DNA of 40,259 bases. Source: CBETVX01 sp965539935. GTDB taxonomy: Bacteria > Bacillota > Clostridia > Peptostreptococcales > Caminicellaceae. The notes under the pieces are model-generated. The model was not told the origin of the DNA, made no database searches, and saw only the letters and a program-made list of their open reading frames with translations. The translations under genes and the position numbers were made by a program. Shown one piece after another: positions 16,155 to 24,890 of this stretch. The stretch lies in contig CBETVX010000024.1 of the NCBI GenBank assembly GCA_965539935.1, positions 1 to 40,259 on the forward strand. Direction: 5' to 3'. How positions within the stretch are numbered: position 1 is the stretch's first letter; each line of letters begins with the position of its first letter.

Positions 16155-18785
16155 TTAAAGTTCAATTAAAACTGTCTGTACTTCGTTTTTCTTTATATTA
16201 ATTTCAAATTCTCTAGAATTTTGTATATCTATGCCTTTGATTTCTTTTTCATTAAGGTTAGTTTTTTGAGCATCTTTAATATCATTATTAAATTTAAAGG
16301 CACATTGCTTTTTATCATCAGTAGCATTATAAAATCTTAACACTAAGCCTTCCCTTTTTTCACTCTTTTTAAATGCACTTATAACTGCATGTTGGTCTTT
16401 TTGTTCAAACAGACTATAGCAATATGGTAATTTAAAAGTAGTTTTGTTTAGTTTCATTGCATTGTATGGCATTTTATTGTAAGAATATATTGGTGTTAAA
16501 TACTCCTTTGCCAACCTAGCTACATTTGCCTTCAATGTAGACCTTTCATGGGTAGTTATTGCAAAGTTCAACTCTATATTTCCTATCATCTGAGAATCTG
16601 GTGTTTCAAGCTTAATACCTGAAGGTCTTCCTGGTCTGCGAAGCATTTCTTCCTTTCCAAGATATCCTACACTTCTAAATAAAGTAATCGCTATAGTATC
16701 ATATTCTTTTCCTATTATTTCAAACTCTCGTGTACTATTTGTTAATACTGCCAAGCCATATTCTTCATCACATAGTCCCACATAACTTAACATTGGATAT
16801 ATAGAGTCTGGTCTTTCATCCCATCCCTCTTTTTCCCAAACATCCATAGCTGGGTCTATAACAGGTCTTTTTATACTTCCAAATTGATTATCGGATATAG
16901 AGAATTTAGACTTTAAGTTTGTAGGAATATAGGCCCTTAGTCTATGGTCCTTTGCTCTATTATCAATATTTATTTTAACATCAATCAGAGGTTTATCATT
17001 AGGTATTTTAAAACTTATATTTATATCTACATTGCCGTCACATATTTTGTTTTTACGACTATCTATATCCTTTGGTACTTCTAAGGTATAGTTTATATCT
17101 ATATATGAAAAATAATTATTTTGTCTCATAGTATATTTTGCCTTTACTTTATCACTTTTAATAATAAAGTCATCTGCTAATGGTGAATAATCATATTCAT
17201 CTCCATCGTCTGCTCCATCTTCTATTAACATTACCTGGTCAAAAACTTTATCTAGTTTTTTATCATATATCTTTATGCTTCCATTTTCATTTACAGAAAT
17301 TTTATAAAAATCTGTTTCTATAGAATTTACATCTTTTATTTCTTTTAGTAATATTTCATTCGTTTTATTACTTTCTTTTATAAGATATGTTTTATATCCC
17401 ATGGCAGGAATATTATCCTTAAGATGAATTGTATATTTAATAAAAGGATCATAGTTGCCATAGTGAACTATTTGTCTATCAATTAATCCAGGATCAACAA
17501 TTTCTTTTTTAACTATGTCAAAATCAAGTTCATTTCCTTCTGCATCAATTAATATGAAGTTTTTCATCTTCGTTATTATTTGGGTTTCCAGTGCCACTTC
17601 TCTTCTATATGGAAGAAAATTGTATAAAACTAATTTATCCAGCGCTATATCAGATGGCATTGCATCGGCTATTTTTCTCATATAGAAGTCAATCAATCTA
17701 TCTACTTTTTCTTCTGCAATAAAGAACCTTCCCATAATTTCCTGATGTACCTTATCCGAACAACAACATCCAATACTATCATGGGCATGGTTTTTCATGA
17801 TTTCTTTCCATATAAGTTCTATTAGACCACTATGATACTCAAATCCAAGACTGTAAGCCATTGAAGCAAGGGGCTCAAGTATGTTTGTAATCTTATTTTC
17901 AATCCTTGTATTTGCAGCCTTTATATCCATTCTTGTTGAGTAAATACTTCTGTGGACTCTCATGTATTTACCATCTAAAAACTCTCCTTTAAGTGTTGCT
18001 AAATCCTCATTTTTTTCTAATTCTTCAAATATATTTTCGTATCTACTTAAGAAAAATTCTCTTTCTGGATAAATTTCCTTTAGTTTGTCCATAACTTCAA
18101 ATATATTCTTTTGAATTGGCATTTGATCATGGCCATTGGGAATAATAATATGATCGGTTGTTGCACCTCTGTCTAAAACACTAAAGTATTTATCCATTCT
18201 TTTTTTAAGTTCCTCTTCATCTAAAGGAAGATACTTACCTATTGCATATCCTAGAGGGAAAAGTTGAGTTAAAACCTTAGACCCATCATCACTTTCCCAA
18301 TAGAATTCTGTCTTATCTGTGCCATGACGTTCAGAAGTTCCTCTCCAAAATATTGCACGATGAATGTCAAATCCCTTTAATATTTGTGGAAGCTGTGCTG
18401 ATTGTCCAAAGGAGTCTGGAAGATATCCTATCTTCATATAATCTCCAAATTCTTCACAGTCTTTTATTCCGTACAGAAGATTTCTAAGGATGGATTCTCC
18501 CCCAACAACCATTTCATCGGTTTGGGTATACCATGGTCCAATAATAAGTTTTCCTTCCTGTACTAATTTCTTTACTCTTTCTTTGTTTTCTGGTTTTACT
18601 TGAAAATAATCTTCTAATATTGCTGTTTGTCCATCCATTACATAATAAGGATAATCCTCATTATTTTCTAGCATCTCCATTATTTCTTCCATATTGTTTA
18701 CTAGTAGTATCCTCGATTCTTCTGTTGAAAAATACCATTCTCTATCCCAGTGCATATGGGGAACTATGTGAACTTTCCTTTTCAT
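16155..18785 (-). CDS. mngB: GH38 alpha-mannosidase, MngB-like
   Basis: An 876-residue cytoplasmic GH38 enzyme with no signal peptide. The N-terminal motif HIVPHMHWDREWYFS supplies zinc ligands (H12, D14). The likely nucleophile is D90 in GPWYTQTDEMVVGGES, and HAHDSIGCC is a further zinc His region. The E. coli relative MngB splits 6-phospho-mannosyl-glycerate into mannose 6-phosphate and glycerate. Here the enzyme lies between a PTS transporter (23 bases upstream) and glycerate kinase (30 bases downstream), which fits that reaction. AAAGGAG is eight bases before the ATG at 18785. Other alpha-mannosides, such as host glycan parts, remain possible substrates. Confidence 0.9.
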   Translation of the reverse strand: MKRKVHIVPHMHWDREWYFSTEESRILLVNNMEEIMEMLENNEDYPYYVMDGQTAILEDYFQVKPENKERVKKLVQEGKLIIGPWYTQTDEMVVGGESILRNLLYGIKDCEEFGDYMKIGYLPDSFGQSAQLPQILKGFDIHRAIFWRGTSERHGTDKTEFYWESDDGSKVLTQLFPLGYAIGKYLPLDEEELKKRMDKYFSVLDRGATTDHIIIPNGHDQMPIQKNIFEVMDKLKEIYPEREFFLSRYENIFEELEKNEDLATLKGEFLDGKYMRVHRSIYSTRMDIKAANTRIENKITNILEPLASMAYSLGFEYHSGLIELIWKEIMKNHAHDSIGCCCSDKVHQEIMGRFFIAEEKVDRLIDFYMRKIADAMPSDIALDKLVLYNFLPYRREVALETQIITKMKNFILIDAEGNELDFDIVKKEIVDPGLIDRQIVHYGNYDPFIKYTIHLKDNIPAMGYKTYLIKESNKTNEILLKEIKDVNSIETDFYKISVNENGSIKIYDKKLDKVFDQVMLIEDGADDGDEYDYSPLADDFIIKSDKVKAKYTMRQNNYFSYIDINYTLEVPKDIDSRKNKICDGNVDINISFKIPNDKPLIDVKINIDNRAKDHRLRAYIPTNLKSKFSISDNQFGSIKRPVIDPAMDVWEKEGWDERPDSIYPMLSYVGLCDEEYGLAVLTNSTREFEIIGKEYDTIAITLFRSVGYLGKEEMLRRPGRPSGIKLETPDSQMIGNIELNFAITTHERSTLKANVARLAKEYLTPIYSYNKMPYNAMKLNKTTFKLPYCYSLFEQKDQHAVISAFKKSEKREGLVLRFYNATDDKKQCAFKFNNDIKDAQKTNLNEKEIKGIDIQNSREFEINIKKNEVQTVLIEL

Positions 18786-18808
18786 TATTAACACTCCTTT
18801 TGCTATAA

Positions 18809-20713
18809 CTATGCCATCTTTTTAAGTTTGTGTATACGTGTTATAACTAATAAAACTGCTGAAACAAAAGCACCTATTAATGCAGCACCTAACCATATAG
18901 CAGCTGCTTGAACCATTGGAGCACCTTGCAATACGAATAGGGAGAATATTCCTGCACCTGGAACGCTTAAACCTATATTAGTACTAGTTATAATTGCCCC
19001 TGTTATTGCAGAGCCTATACAAAGGGACGGAATTACACGAATAGGATCTTCTATCATAAAAGGTATAGCACCTTCTGTTATTCCTGCCAAGCCTAATAAC
19101 CAAGTTGATTTACCAACTTCTCTTTCATGTTCCTCAAAGTATTTTTTAAATAAAAGTGTTGCAGCAGTTACTGAGAATGCTGAAACCATTTTTACTGAAG
19201 CAAAGGTTGCATAGGGAACATAGTTTCCATTTGCCATGGCACCAATGCAGAATGTATAGGCAGCCTTATTAACGGGCCCTCCTAAGTCGAATGAAACCAT
19301 TATTCCTATAACCGCACCTAATAATATTGCATTTGTTCCTGATAAATTGTTTAACCAATCTAATAATCCTTGATTTAAAGCGGCAACTGGCTTGCCAAAC
19401 ACTAAAAGCATTAAAGCTCCCACTGCTAACGAACCTACAACTGGATAAACCCAAAAACTTATAAATCCTGCAAAAGTTCCCTTTGGTGGAAATGATTTTT
19501 TTAAATACTTAACAATATATCCTGCCAAAAATCCACCAAGCATACCACCTAAAAATCCACCATTAATTAAATTGGCTGCAACCCCTGCTGCAAAACCTGG
19601 TCCTAAAGCTGGTTTATCAGCAATAGAGTATGCCATATAAGCCGATAATACTGGCACCATTAAAGTACCTAGCATTCCTCCCCCTAACTTACGGAATAAC
19701 CATAACCATGAATTTTCTGTGTTATATAGCTCTTGTAATCCAAAGCCTTGTGCTACTAATACTGCAAAGGCTAATATCATTCCCCCTGCAACAATAATTG
19801 GTATGATATGGGAAATGCCTGTTAAAATAGAATTTTTTAATTCGTTTTTTAGGGATCCATTACTTTTATTTACACTATTATCCTGTGGTTTATATTCCTT
19901 TTTTTCTTGATTTTTTGATAATTCAAGTGCTTTTTCTATTACTCCTTTGGCATCCTTTAAAGGCGTAGCAACTGTTGTTTTATAGATTGGTAAATGATTA
20001 TATCTTTCTTCATTCTTAACAGCTACATCTGTTGCAAATATTGCAACACTTGCTTTTTTTAATTGCTCATTAGTATGGGAATCTTCTATACCATTGGCTC
20101 CTTGCTTTTCCACATAAATATTTACACCAAGTTCTTTTCCCGCTCTTTGCAGTGCCTCTGCTGCCATATAGGTATGGGCTATTCCTGCTGGACACGCTGT
20201 AACAGCAACAATAATTTCATCTGATTCATTCTCTTTATTTGAATTTTTTTCTTCAAAATTTCCATCTAAACTATTATAAAGTTCATTGGCAGTTTTTGAT
20301 TTACTTAAAGCCTCTCTATATTTAGGATTTGCAATTTTTTGAGCTAGCTCTGATAATACTTTCAAATGGGTTGAACCTGCTTCCGCTTCTGGTATTGCTA
20401 ATAAAAAGACTAATTCTACTTTATTATTTTCATCTATACTCTCCCAATCTTCTATTGGCTTTTTTAATTTTGCCACTGCAAAGGCTGCTTCCTTTACAGT
20501 TTTTGATTTTCCATGGGGAATTGCAAGGCCTGCCTCCAGTCCTGTAGGAGATAATTTTTCTCTATCCATTACCGCTTCATAAAACTCTACTTCAGAATGA
20601 AGTTTATCCTCTTGTGCCAACTTTTTCACTAAATATCTGATGGCTTCCTCTTTAGTTTCTACATCTAGGTCAATAGAAATTAATCGCTTATTGGTTAATT
20701 TCTTAAGTTCCAC
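18809..20713 (-). CDS. mngA: PTS fructose/mannosylglycerate-family transporter, IIABC
   Basis: A 634-residue fused phosphotransferase transporter that imports and phosphorylates its sugar. Domain order is IIA (1-150, phospho-His H67 in LAIPHGKS), IIB (165-270, phospho-Cys C174 in VAVTACPAGIAHTY) and IIC (about 290-634, eight or so membrane segments, FDLGGPVNKAAYTF and ITEGAIPFMIEDP). The same order occurs in E. coli MngA, which carries 2-O-mannosyl-glycerate. I start at the GTG at 20713, eight bases after AAGGAG; a GTG nine bases upstream overlaps that site. It is the first gene of the operon with the mannosidase and glycerate kinase. Fructose as substrate is the main alternative, but no fructose-phosphate kinase is nearby. 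Confidence 0.9.
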   Translation of the reverse strand: MELKKLTNKRLISIDLDVETKEEAIRYLVKKLAQEDKLHSEVEFYEAVMDREKLSPTGLEAGLAIPHGKSKTVKEAAFAVAKLKKPIEDWESIDENNKVELVFLLAIPEAEAGSTHLKVLSELAQKIANPKYREALSKSKTANELYNSLDGNFEEKNSNKENESDEIIVAVTACPAGIAHTYMAAEALQRAGKELGVNIYVEKQGANGIEDSHTNEQLKKASVAIFATDVAVKNEERYNHLPIYKTTVATPLKDAKGVIEKALELSKNQEKKEYKPQDNSVNKSNGSLKNELKNSILTGISHIIPIIVAGGMILAFAVLVAQGFGLQELYNTENSWLWLFRKLGGGMLGTLMVPVLSAYMAYSIADKPALGPGFAAGVAANLINGGFLGGMLGGFLAGYIVKYLKKSFPPKGTFAGFISFWVYPVVGSLAVGALMLLVFGKPVAALNQGLLDWLNNLSGTNAILLGAVIGIMVSFDLGGPVNKAAYTFCIGAMANGNYVPYATFASVKMVSAFSVTAATLLFKKYFEEHEREVGKSTWLLGLAGITEGAIPFMIEDPIRVIPSLCIGSAITGAIITSTNIGLSVPGAGIFSLFVLQGAPMVQAAAIWLGAALIGAFVSAVLLVITRIHKLKKMA

Positions 20714-20769
20714 CTTTATCACTCCTTAACATATATATTATGATATCCTTTTCCTAATATTATAATGTA

Positions 20770-20803
20770 AAAAAATAAGAAGACTTGAATCCTCTTATTT
20801 TTT
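20770..20803. terminator. bidirectional terminator between the RpiR and PTS genes
   Basis: An 11-bp stem of AAAAAATAAGA with TCTTATTTTTT and a 12-base loop. It ends the regulator transcript, so the PTS operon probably starts from its own promoter in the short stretch 20714-20768. Confidence 0.7.
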
Positions 20804-20852
20804 CACTAGTTTTATAGAAATTTAATTGTCTTTGTGTATTTTTACACAAAAT

Positions 20853-21581
20853 TTAACTATAATTCCTCCAATAGCATTCTATTAGTTTTCTTAATACAAT
20901 CATCAAAGGTGTTCTATCTGTTACATCATAATTATTTAATATCTTTTTAGGTGTCCATGAATATAGGTTTATATTTGCTAGCTTAGCCAAAGAATTTTCA
21001 CTTAAATGGGTAAGGCTAACTATCAACGCTCCCTTTTCCTTTGCTATAGTAGTTGCCTCTAAAATTTGTTTTGTTTCCCCAGAAACGCTAATTACAAATA
21101 CTAAATCCTTTAGTTTTAAATTTTGTGCATTATAAATTATGTCATGACGATGGGAAAAAAATTCTGCCTTCTTACCTACACATTTTAAATTATTAACCAT
21201 CATTTCACAAAAATATATGGAATTTCCAACTCCATAAAATGATATTTTATTAGATTCGTGAATTTTTTTTGCAATTTTATTTATTGTATTCATATCTATA
21301 ATTTCATAGGTTTTTCTTATATTTTCTGAAATATGGGGTATATTTATATACTCACTACTATTTTCTAGTTTAAGGGCTATTTTTAGTTCTGAAAATCCCC
21401 TATACCCTAGCTTTTTTGATACTCTTACTATTGTATTGGGAACCGTATATAACTTTTTTGCTAAGTTTTGAATTGATAATTCCACTACCTCTTCTTTATT
21501 TTGCTTTATATATTCTATTACTTGATCATCGGTATCATTTAACTTATACTCGTACACTCTAACCCGTTCTTCAAATTTCAT
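20853..21581 (-). CDS. RpiR-family transcriptional regulator with SIS sugar-phosphate domain
   Basis: A 242-residue regulator. Residues 1-80 are the RpiR-type helix-turn-helix (QNLAKKLYTVPNTIVRVSKKLGYRGFSELK). Residues 100-240 are a SIS domain that normally binds a phosphosugar (KISFYGVGNSIYFCEMM and LVFVISVSGETKQILEATTIAKEKGA). I start at the ATG at 21581; the GAGGTG site is 10 bases upstream. It lies upstream of and in line with the PTS operon, so it probably controls it, with a phosphorylated mannoside or mannose 6-phosphate as effector (inference). E. coli uses a GntR-type regulator, MngR, for this job, so the regulator has been exchanged. Confidence 0.9.
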   Translation of the reverse strand: MKFEERVRVYEYKLNDTDDQVIEYIKQNKEEVVELSIQNLAKKLYTVPNTIVRVSKKLGYRGFSELKIALKLENSSEYINIPHISENIRKTYEIIDMNTINKIAKKIHESNKISFYGVGNSIYFCEMMVNNLKCVGKKAEFFSHRHDIIYNAQNLKLKDLVFVISVSGETKQILEATTIAKEKGALIVSLTHLSENSLAKLANINLYSWTPKKILNNYDVTDRTPLMIVLRKLIECYWRNYS

Positions 21582-21780
21582 AGTAAACAAACACCTCAAT
21601 ATTTAATTTATTTTCCATATATATTATTATAAATATATTTAAACATAAAATCACTATATAGTATTAATCTATCATAATACAATACTTATATATGATTTTT
21701 TCAAGTTTGTAACTAAGCTATAAGTATGAAATTTGAAATGTTCTAATAAGAATAATTAAGTATTCAAGTTATATTTAAAA
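21582..21780. other. AT-rich upstream region of the RpiR gene
   Basis: No gene is visible. The region is very AT-rich and holds the presumed promoter of the regulator gene. Several TATAAT-like words are present and none stands out. Confidence 0.4.
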
Positions 21781-21813
21781 GAAAGGACCAACTAATGTAT
21801 CATTAGATGGTCT
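21781..21813 (-). terminator. terminator after the DUF3006 remnant
   Basis: GGACCA-A-CTAATG pairs with CATTAG-A-TGGTCT around a TAT loop, followed on the minus strand by CCTTTCTTTT. It lies just after the broken DUF3006 gene and was probably its terminator. Confidence 0.6.
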
Positions 21814-21821
21814 CTAAATCT

Positions 21822-22020
21822 TTATTTCCATAAATCCTTCATGAGATCTTTTATTTCTTTCTTTTATTAGTTTCTCTTATATCAATAGTAATTTTATCAT
21901 TTTCAATTAAAAGTACATGTCCTTCTCTGGTATTTTGCACTTTTCTATATTTATAACTTTAATTTTTTCATCTTCACAGATAACATACTGTCCTTCAAAC
22001 CTATCAACAACTACTCTCAA
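21822..22020 (-). pseudogene. frameshifted DUF3006 protein gene
   Basis: A TTG start with GGTGGG upstream opens LRVVVDRFEGQYVICEDEKI, then INIEKCKIPE. A first frameshift leads to GHVLLIENDKITIDIRETNK and a second to KKEIKDLMKDLWK and a stop. Joined together, these parts match the usual short DUF3006 protein from start to end. The 199-base span is not a multiple of three. DUF3006 genes are often found beside a ComEC-like metallo-beta-lactamase-fold gene, and a fragment of one lies directly upstream. Either true decay or sequencing errors in A-rich runs could explain the breaks. Confidence 0.65.
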
Positions 22021-22035
22021 TTTAATCCCACCTAT

Positions 22036-22137
22036 TTAGGTGTAATAGTTATTATCCTTCCCACACATGATTATAGCAAACCTAGGATTGACTTTTTCTA
22101 ATAATTCATCGGTTGTTGAAGAATGGCTTCCATTCCT
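22036..22137 (-). pseudogene. C-terminal remnant of a ComEC-type metallo-beta-lactamase-fold protein
   Basis: The minus strand reads GSHSSTTDELLEKVNPRFAI followed by IMCGKDNNYYT and a stop. This is the conserved C-terminal block of ComEC-like MBL-fold hydrolases, normally HHGSxxSTxxxFLxxVNPxxAIIS. The rest of the gene is missing: the sequence runs directly into the end of msrA. This indicates a deletion that joined msrA to the tail of the old MBL gene, followed by the DUF3006 remnant. Confidence 0.6.
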
Positions 22138-22145
22138 TCATTTAC

Positions 22146-22814
22146 CTATCTTCCATATCCTTCAACAATCTGAATAAGTCTTTTCTTTCCTTTCTCTGAT
22201 AATCCTAAGTCATTTATTTCTTTTAATAACATCTTCATATTTCCGACGCCTTTTATATATCCATTTATATGGGCTATGGCTGTTGAATTAATAATATCTT
22301 TGAAATTTGGATATATTTTATTAAAATCGTTCATGATTTCCCTGGTTAATTGCAGATAATATTTTTGATGATAATTTTCTGCTAAATAAAATTTATCTAA
22401 CGGTTTTATTTCTGTAAAAATTTTGATATTTTTTTTATTTTCAAATTCCCTTTTACTTTTAAGGGCTATTTCCTTTTGCCTTTTATTGTGATAAAAAATT
22501 ATAGACATGTACTGTTTACTTGGCGGTTTATACTCTGGACTATGACTATGCCAAAAGATATCTAGCAGTTCTCCATAGGATATTATATTAGGGTCATAAT
22601 CTATCTGTAAACTCTCTGTATGATCGCCTAAGTCATGATAGGTAGGATTTTCTTTACTTCCTCCAGAATATCCTACCCTTGTTCTAATTATTCCTTTTGT
22701 AAGCCCAAACTGAGCATCGGGACCCCAAAATCATCCTAAGCCAAAGGTAGCAGTTTCATATATATCTTTCTGCCTTAAATCTATGGGAGGAATATTGTTT
22801 TTTAATTTTTCCAT
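22146..22814 (-). CDS. msrA: selenocysteine-containing peptide methionine sulfoxide reductase MsrA (UGA at 22731-22733)
   Basis: A 222-residue enzyme that reduces methionine-S-sulfoxide in proteins or free. The frame from the ATG at 22814 (MEKLKNNIPPIDLRQKD) meets TGA at codon 28, exactly at the catalytic Cys of the GCFWG motif (ATFGLG-U-FWGPDAQ). It then runs on in frame through RVGYSGGSKENPTYHDLGDH and AENYHQKYYLQ, both conserved in MsrA, to the normal end. Selenocysteine MsrA is known in some Clostridia and algae. AAAGGAG lies ten bases before the start. No cysteine at all occurs in the translated protein, so the selenenic acid must be resolved by an outside thiol. A simple gene caller sees only the C-terminal 120 residues. 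Confidence 0.92.
22704..22721 (-). promoter_or_regulatory. weak candidate SECIS hairpin in msrA
   Basis: On the minus strand, bases 10-27 after the UGA read CCCGA, an 8-base loop, then TTGGG, forming five pairs with one G-U. Position is right for a bacterial SECIS, but the stem is short and other folds are possible. Confidence 0.3.
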
Positions 22815-23260
22815 TATTTTTTTACTCCTTTCATCTAATTTTAGTATCTGTAATTCATCATTCCTTTTTATATTATTTACCCTTATTTCATTATTAAGAA
22901 CAAAATCTTCGATTTAAAGAAATTAAGTTCAATATAGATTTAACCGAAATCCATAACAGAAATTATATTTTATCCACAGTTTTATAATGAATATGATTTC
23001 CTATGGATTATAAAAAAATAGCACCTAGTTAATACTAGATGCTTTTAAGTTTCCACATATAAACACTTTTTATTTTGGTTCTATATTGAAATTCATATTT
23101 ACACTAAGAAAGAAACCCATACTTGCCCTAAATGTAATAGGCTTTAGGTTTTGCCTACATTATACGTAACAATACTATTAAATATAAACATATTATTGCA
23201 CGTCGCTATTATAACAATAAGGTTAAGTTTTATCATCCAAAACCTAATTATCCTTTAAGA
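22815..23260. other. intergenic stretch upstream of msrA
   Basis: No intact gene. It holds the promoter region of msrA, the terminator of the RNA methyltransferase gene (23012-23043), and near 23100-23275 plus-strand fragments such as HTCPKCNRL and ARRYYNNKVKFYHPKPNYPL broken by stops. These could be remains of a mobile-element protein but are too short to identify. Confidence 0.4.
23012..23043 (-). terminator. terminator of the RNA methyltransferase gene
   Basis: AGCA-C-CTAGT (23020-23029) pairs with ACTAG-A-TGCT (23034-23043) around TAAT, with one mismatch. On the minus strand it is followed by a run of seven T. Confidence 0.65.
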
Positions 23261-24652
23261 CTATCCTATTCTTAAAAAATCACTATTTCCTCTCCATCTT
23301 AAACCCTTAGGATAATGATTTTTCATTAAATTGTTAACTAACTTACCCCAGCCAATTGAATATCCATCTACTTCTATTAAATACCATCCATTTTTTCCTT
23401 CTGCCTTAAGGACTTCTCCCTTTAGATAAGAGATGATCTCTTGTGACTGCCCTTCTAAATTCCATTTGTATTTAACTTTGTTTCTATTTAAAGACATTGC
23501 CAGTGCATGGGATGGCTTAAATCTATTCTTTTTAAAAGTACCTAGATGCCAGCCTGGTCTAAGTATCTTTAGTTTTTCTAAGGACAAAATATCTTCCGGT
23601 ATAATATATAATTGTTCTCCAAATAAAATATAATTTCCTTTAGGAATATCTAATAAATACTCCTTTGCAAACCGATAATAATCTTTTAGTATTTTTTTGT
23701 CCTTTAAGGGTTTTACATATTTAAACTTTTTATATTCTTCTCCATCTAATTTTTTCATAACAGCTATGTAATGACCTTCCCCCTGCAGTTTATGGGGCCA
23801 AATTCTAATAGTTTTGTGGATACTATCTATTTTTTCCTCTGCCCACTCTATTTTTCCCTTATCAAACCCTTCAAAAGTATTAATATTTTCAATCTCAAAA
23901 TATGGATTATGTTTTAAAAATTTACTTATGACCCCTTCATTTTCTTCTGGTGAAAATGTACAGGTAGAGTATACTAGTCTTCCTCCAGGTTTAAGCATGG
24001 CCGAAGCATTTTGTAGAATATCCATTTGTTTTTGTACACATTTTTTTACGTTTTCTTCACTCCACTGCATACATGTATCTGGATTCTTTCTAAACATTCC
24101 CTCTCCAGAACATGGTGCATCTACTAAAACTTTATCAAAATAATTTAAAAATCTTTGTGCTAAACGAAAAGGCGTTTCATTTGTCACCACTACATTTGTT
24201 ATTCCCATCCTTTCCACATTCTCTGAAAGTATCCTTGCTCTTTTAGGATTTACTTCGTTGGCTACTAGCAAACCATGTCCTTTCATTTTAACAGCCATAT
24301 GGGTTGTCTTGCCACCCGGTGCTGCACATAGATCTAAAACCTTCTCACCAGGTTTTACATCCATTATCTCTCCCACTGCCATTGCACTGGGCTCTTGTAT
24401 GTAATATAATCCTGCTTCATGATAAGGATGTTTACCCGGTCTTTCTTCTGTACTATAATAAAAACCTTCATTTACCCAAGGTATTTTATCCAATGTAAAG
24501 GGGCTAATATTTGTAAATTCATCTATATTTATCTTTAATGAGTTAATTCTAAGTCCTTGGGTTTTTTTCTCCTCAAAACTCTTAATAAAGTGCTCATACT
24601 CTTCTTTTAAAAGCCCCTTCATTTTTATTAAAAAGCCTTCAGGTAAGCCCAC
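23261..24652 (-). CDS. rsmF: RsmF/NOP2-family rRNA 5-methylcytosine methyltransferase
   Basis: A 463-residue SAM-dependent RNA m5C methyltransferase. The SAM-binding motif VLDLCAAPGGKTTHMA lies near residue 105. Motif IV, VDAPCSGEGMF, and motif VI, VYSTCTFSPEENE, carry the two cysteines used in catalysis and product release. The C-terminal 150 residues fit the RsmF-type RNA-binding/PUA-like tail (LGTFKKNRFKPSHALAMSL). I keep the GTG start at 24652, since GGTGAT is five bases upstream and MGLPEGFLIKMKGLLKEEY matches the usual family N-terminus. It is a single gene, divergent from the two-component system. The target is probably 16S or 23S rRNA; the exact base is not decidable. Confidence 0.92.
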   Translation of the reverse strand: MGLPEGFLIKMKGLLKEEYEHFIKSFEEKKTQGLRINSLKINIDEFTNISPFTLDKIPWVNEGFYYSTEERPGKHPYHEAGLYYIQEPSAMAVGEIMDVKPGEKVLDLCAAPGGKTTHMAVKMKGHGLLVANEVNPKRARILSENVERMGITNVVVTNETPFRLAQRFLNYFDKVLVDAPCSGEGMFRKNPDTCMQWSEENVKKCVQKQMDILQNASAMLKPGGRLVYSTCTFSPEENEGVISKFLKHNPYFEIENINTFEGFDKGKIEWAEEKIDSIHKTIRIWPHKLQGEGHYIAVMKKLDGEEYKKFKYVKPLKDKKILKDYYRFAKEYLLDIPKGNYILFGEQLYIIPEDILSLEKLKILRPGWHLGTFKKNRFKPSHALAMSLNRNKVKYKWNLEGQSQEIISYLKGEVLKAEGKNGWYLIEVDGYSIGWGKLVNNLMKNHYPKGLRWRGNSDFLRIG

Positions 24653-24890
24653 CTATTATCACCCCATAAAAAATATTCTGTTTTTCGACAAATTCCATAT
24701 CTATTATACTGTAATGTTAAATTTTTTTACAATAGATATATAAAATTTTTATACTCTTGAAATTCTAATTTTTGATGAATTTGTGAGAAATCTATGATAT
24801 GATTTTAAAATTTTATGTTTTATTCATCTTTTTCTTTTTTCTATGCTATGATAATTGTAATAGAGTATTTAGTATAGAGGTGTGTATATT

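Noticed and set aside
23100..23275. Plus-strand HTCPKCNRL and following fragments as a transposase gene
   Set aside because: Stops break every frame and the pieces are too short to join with confidence; mentioned only as possible remains.
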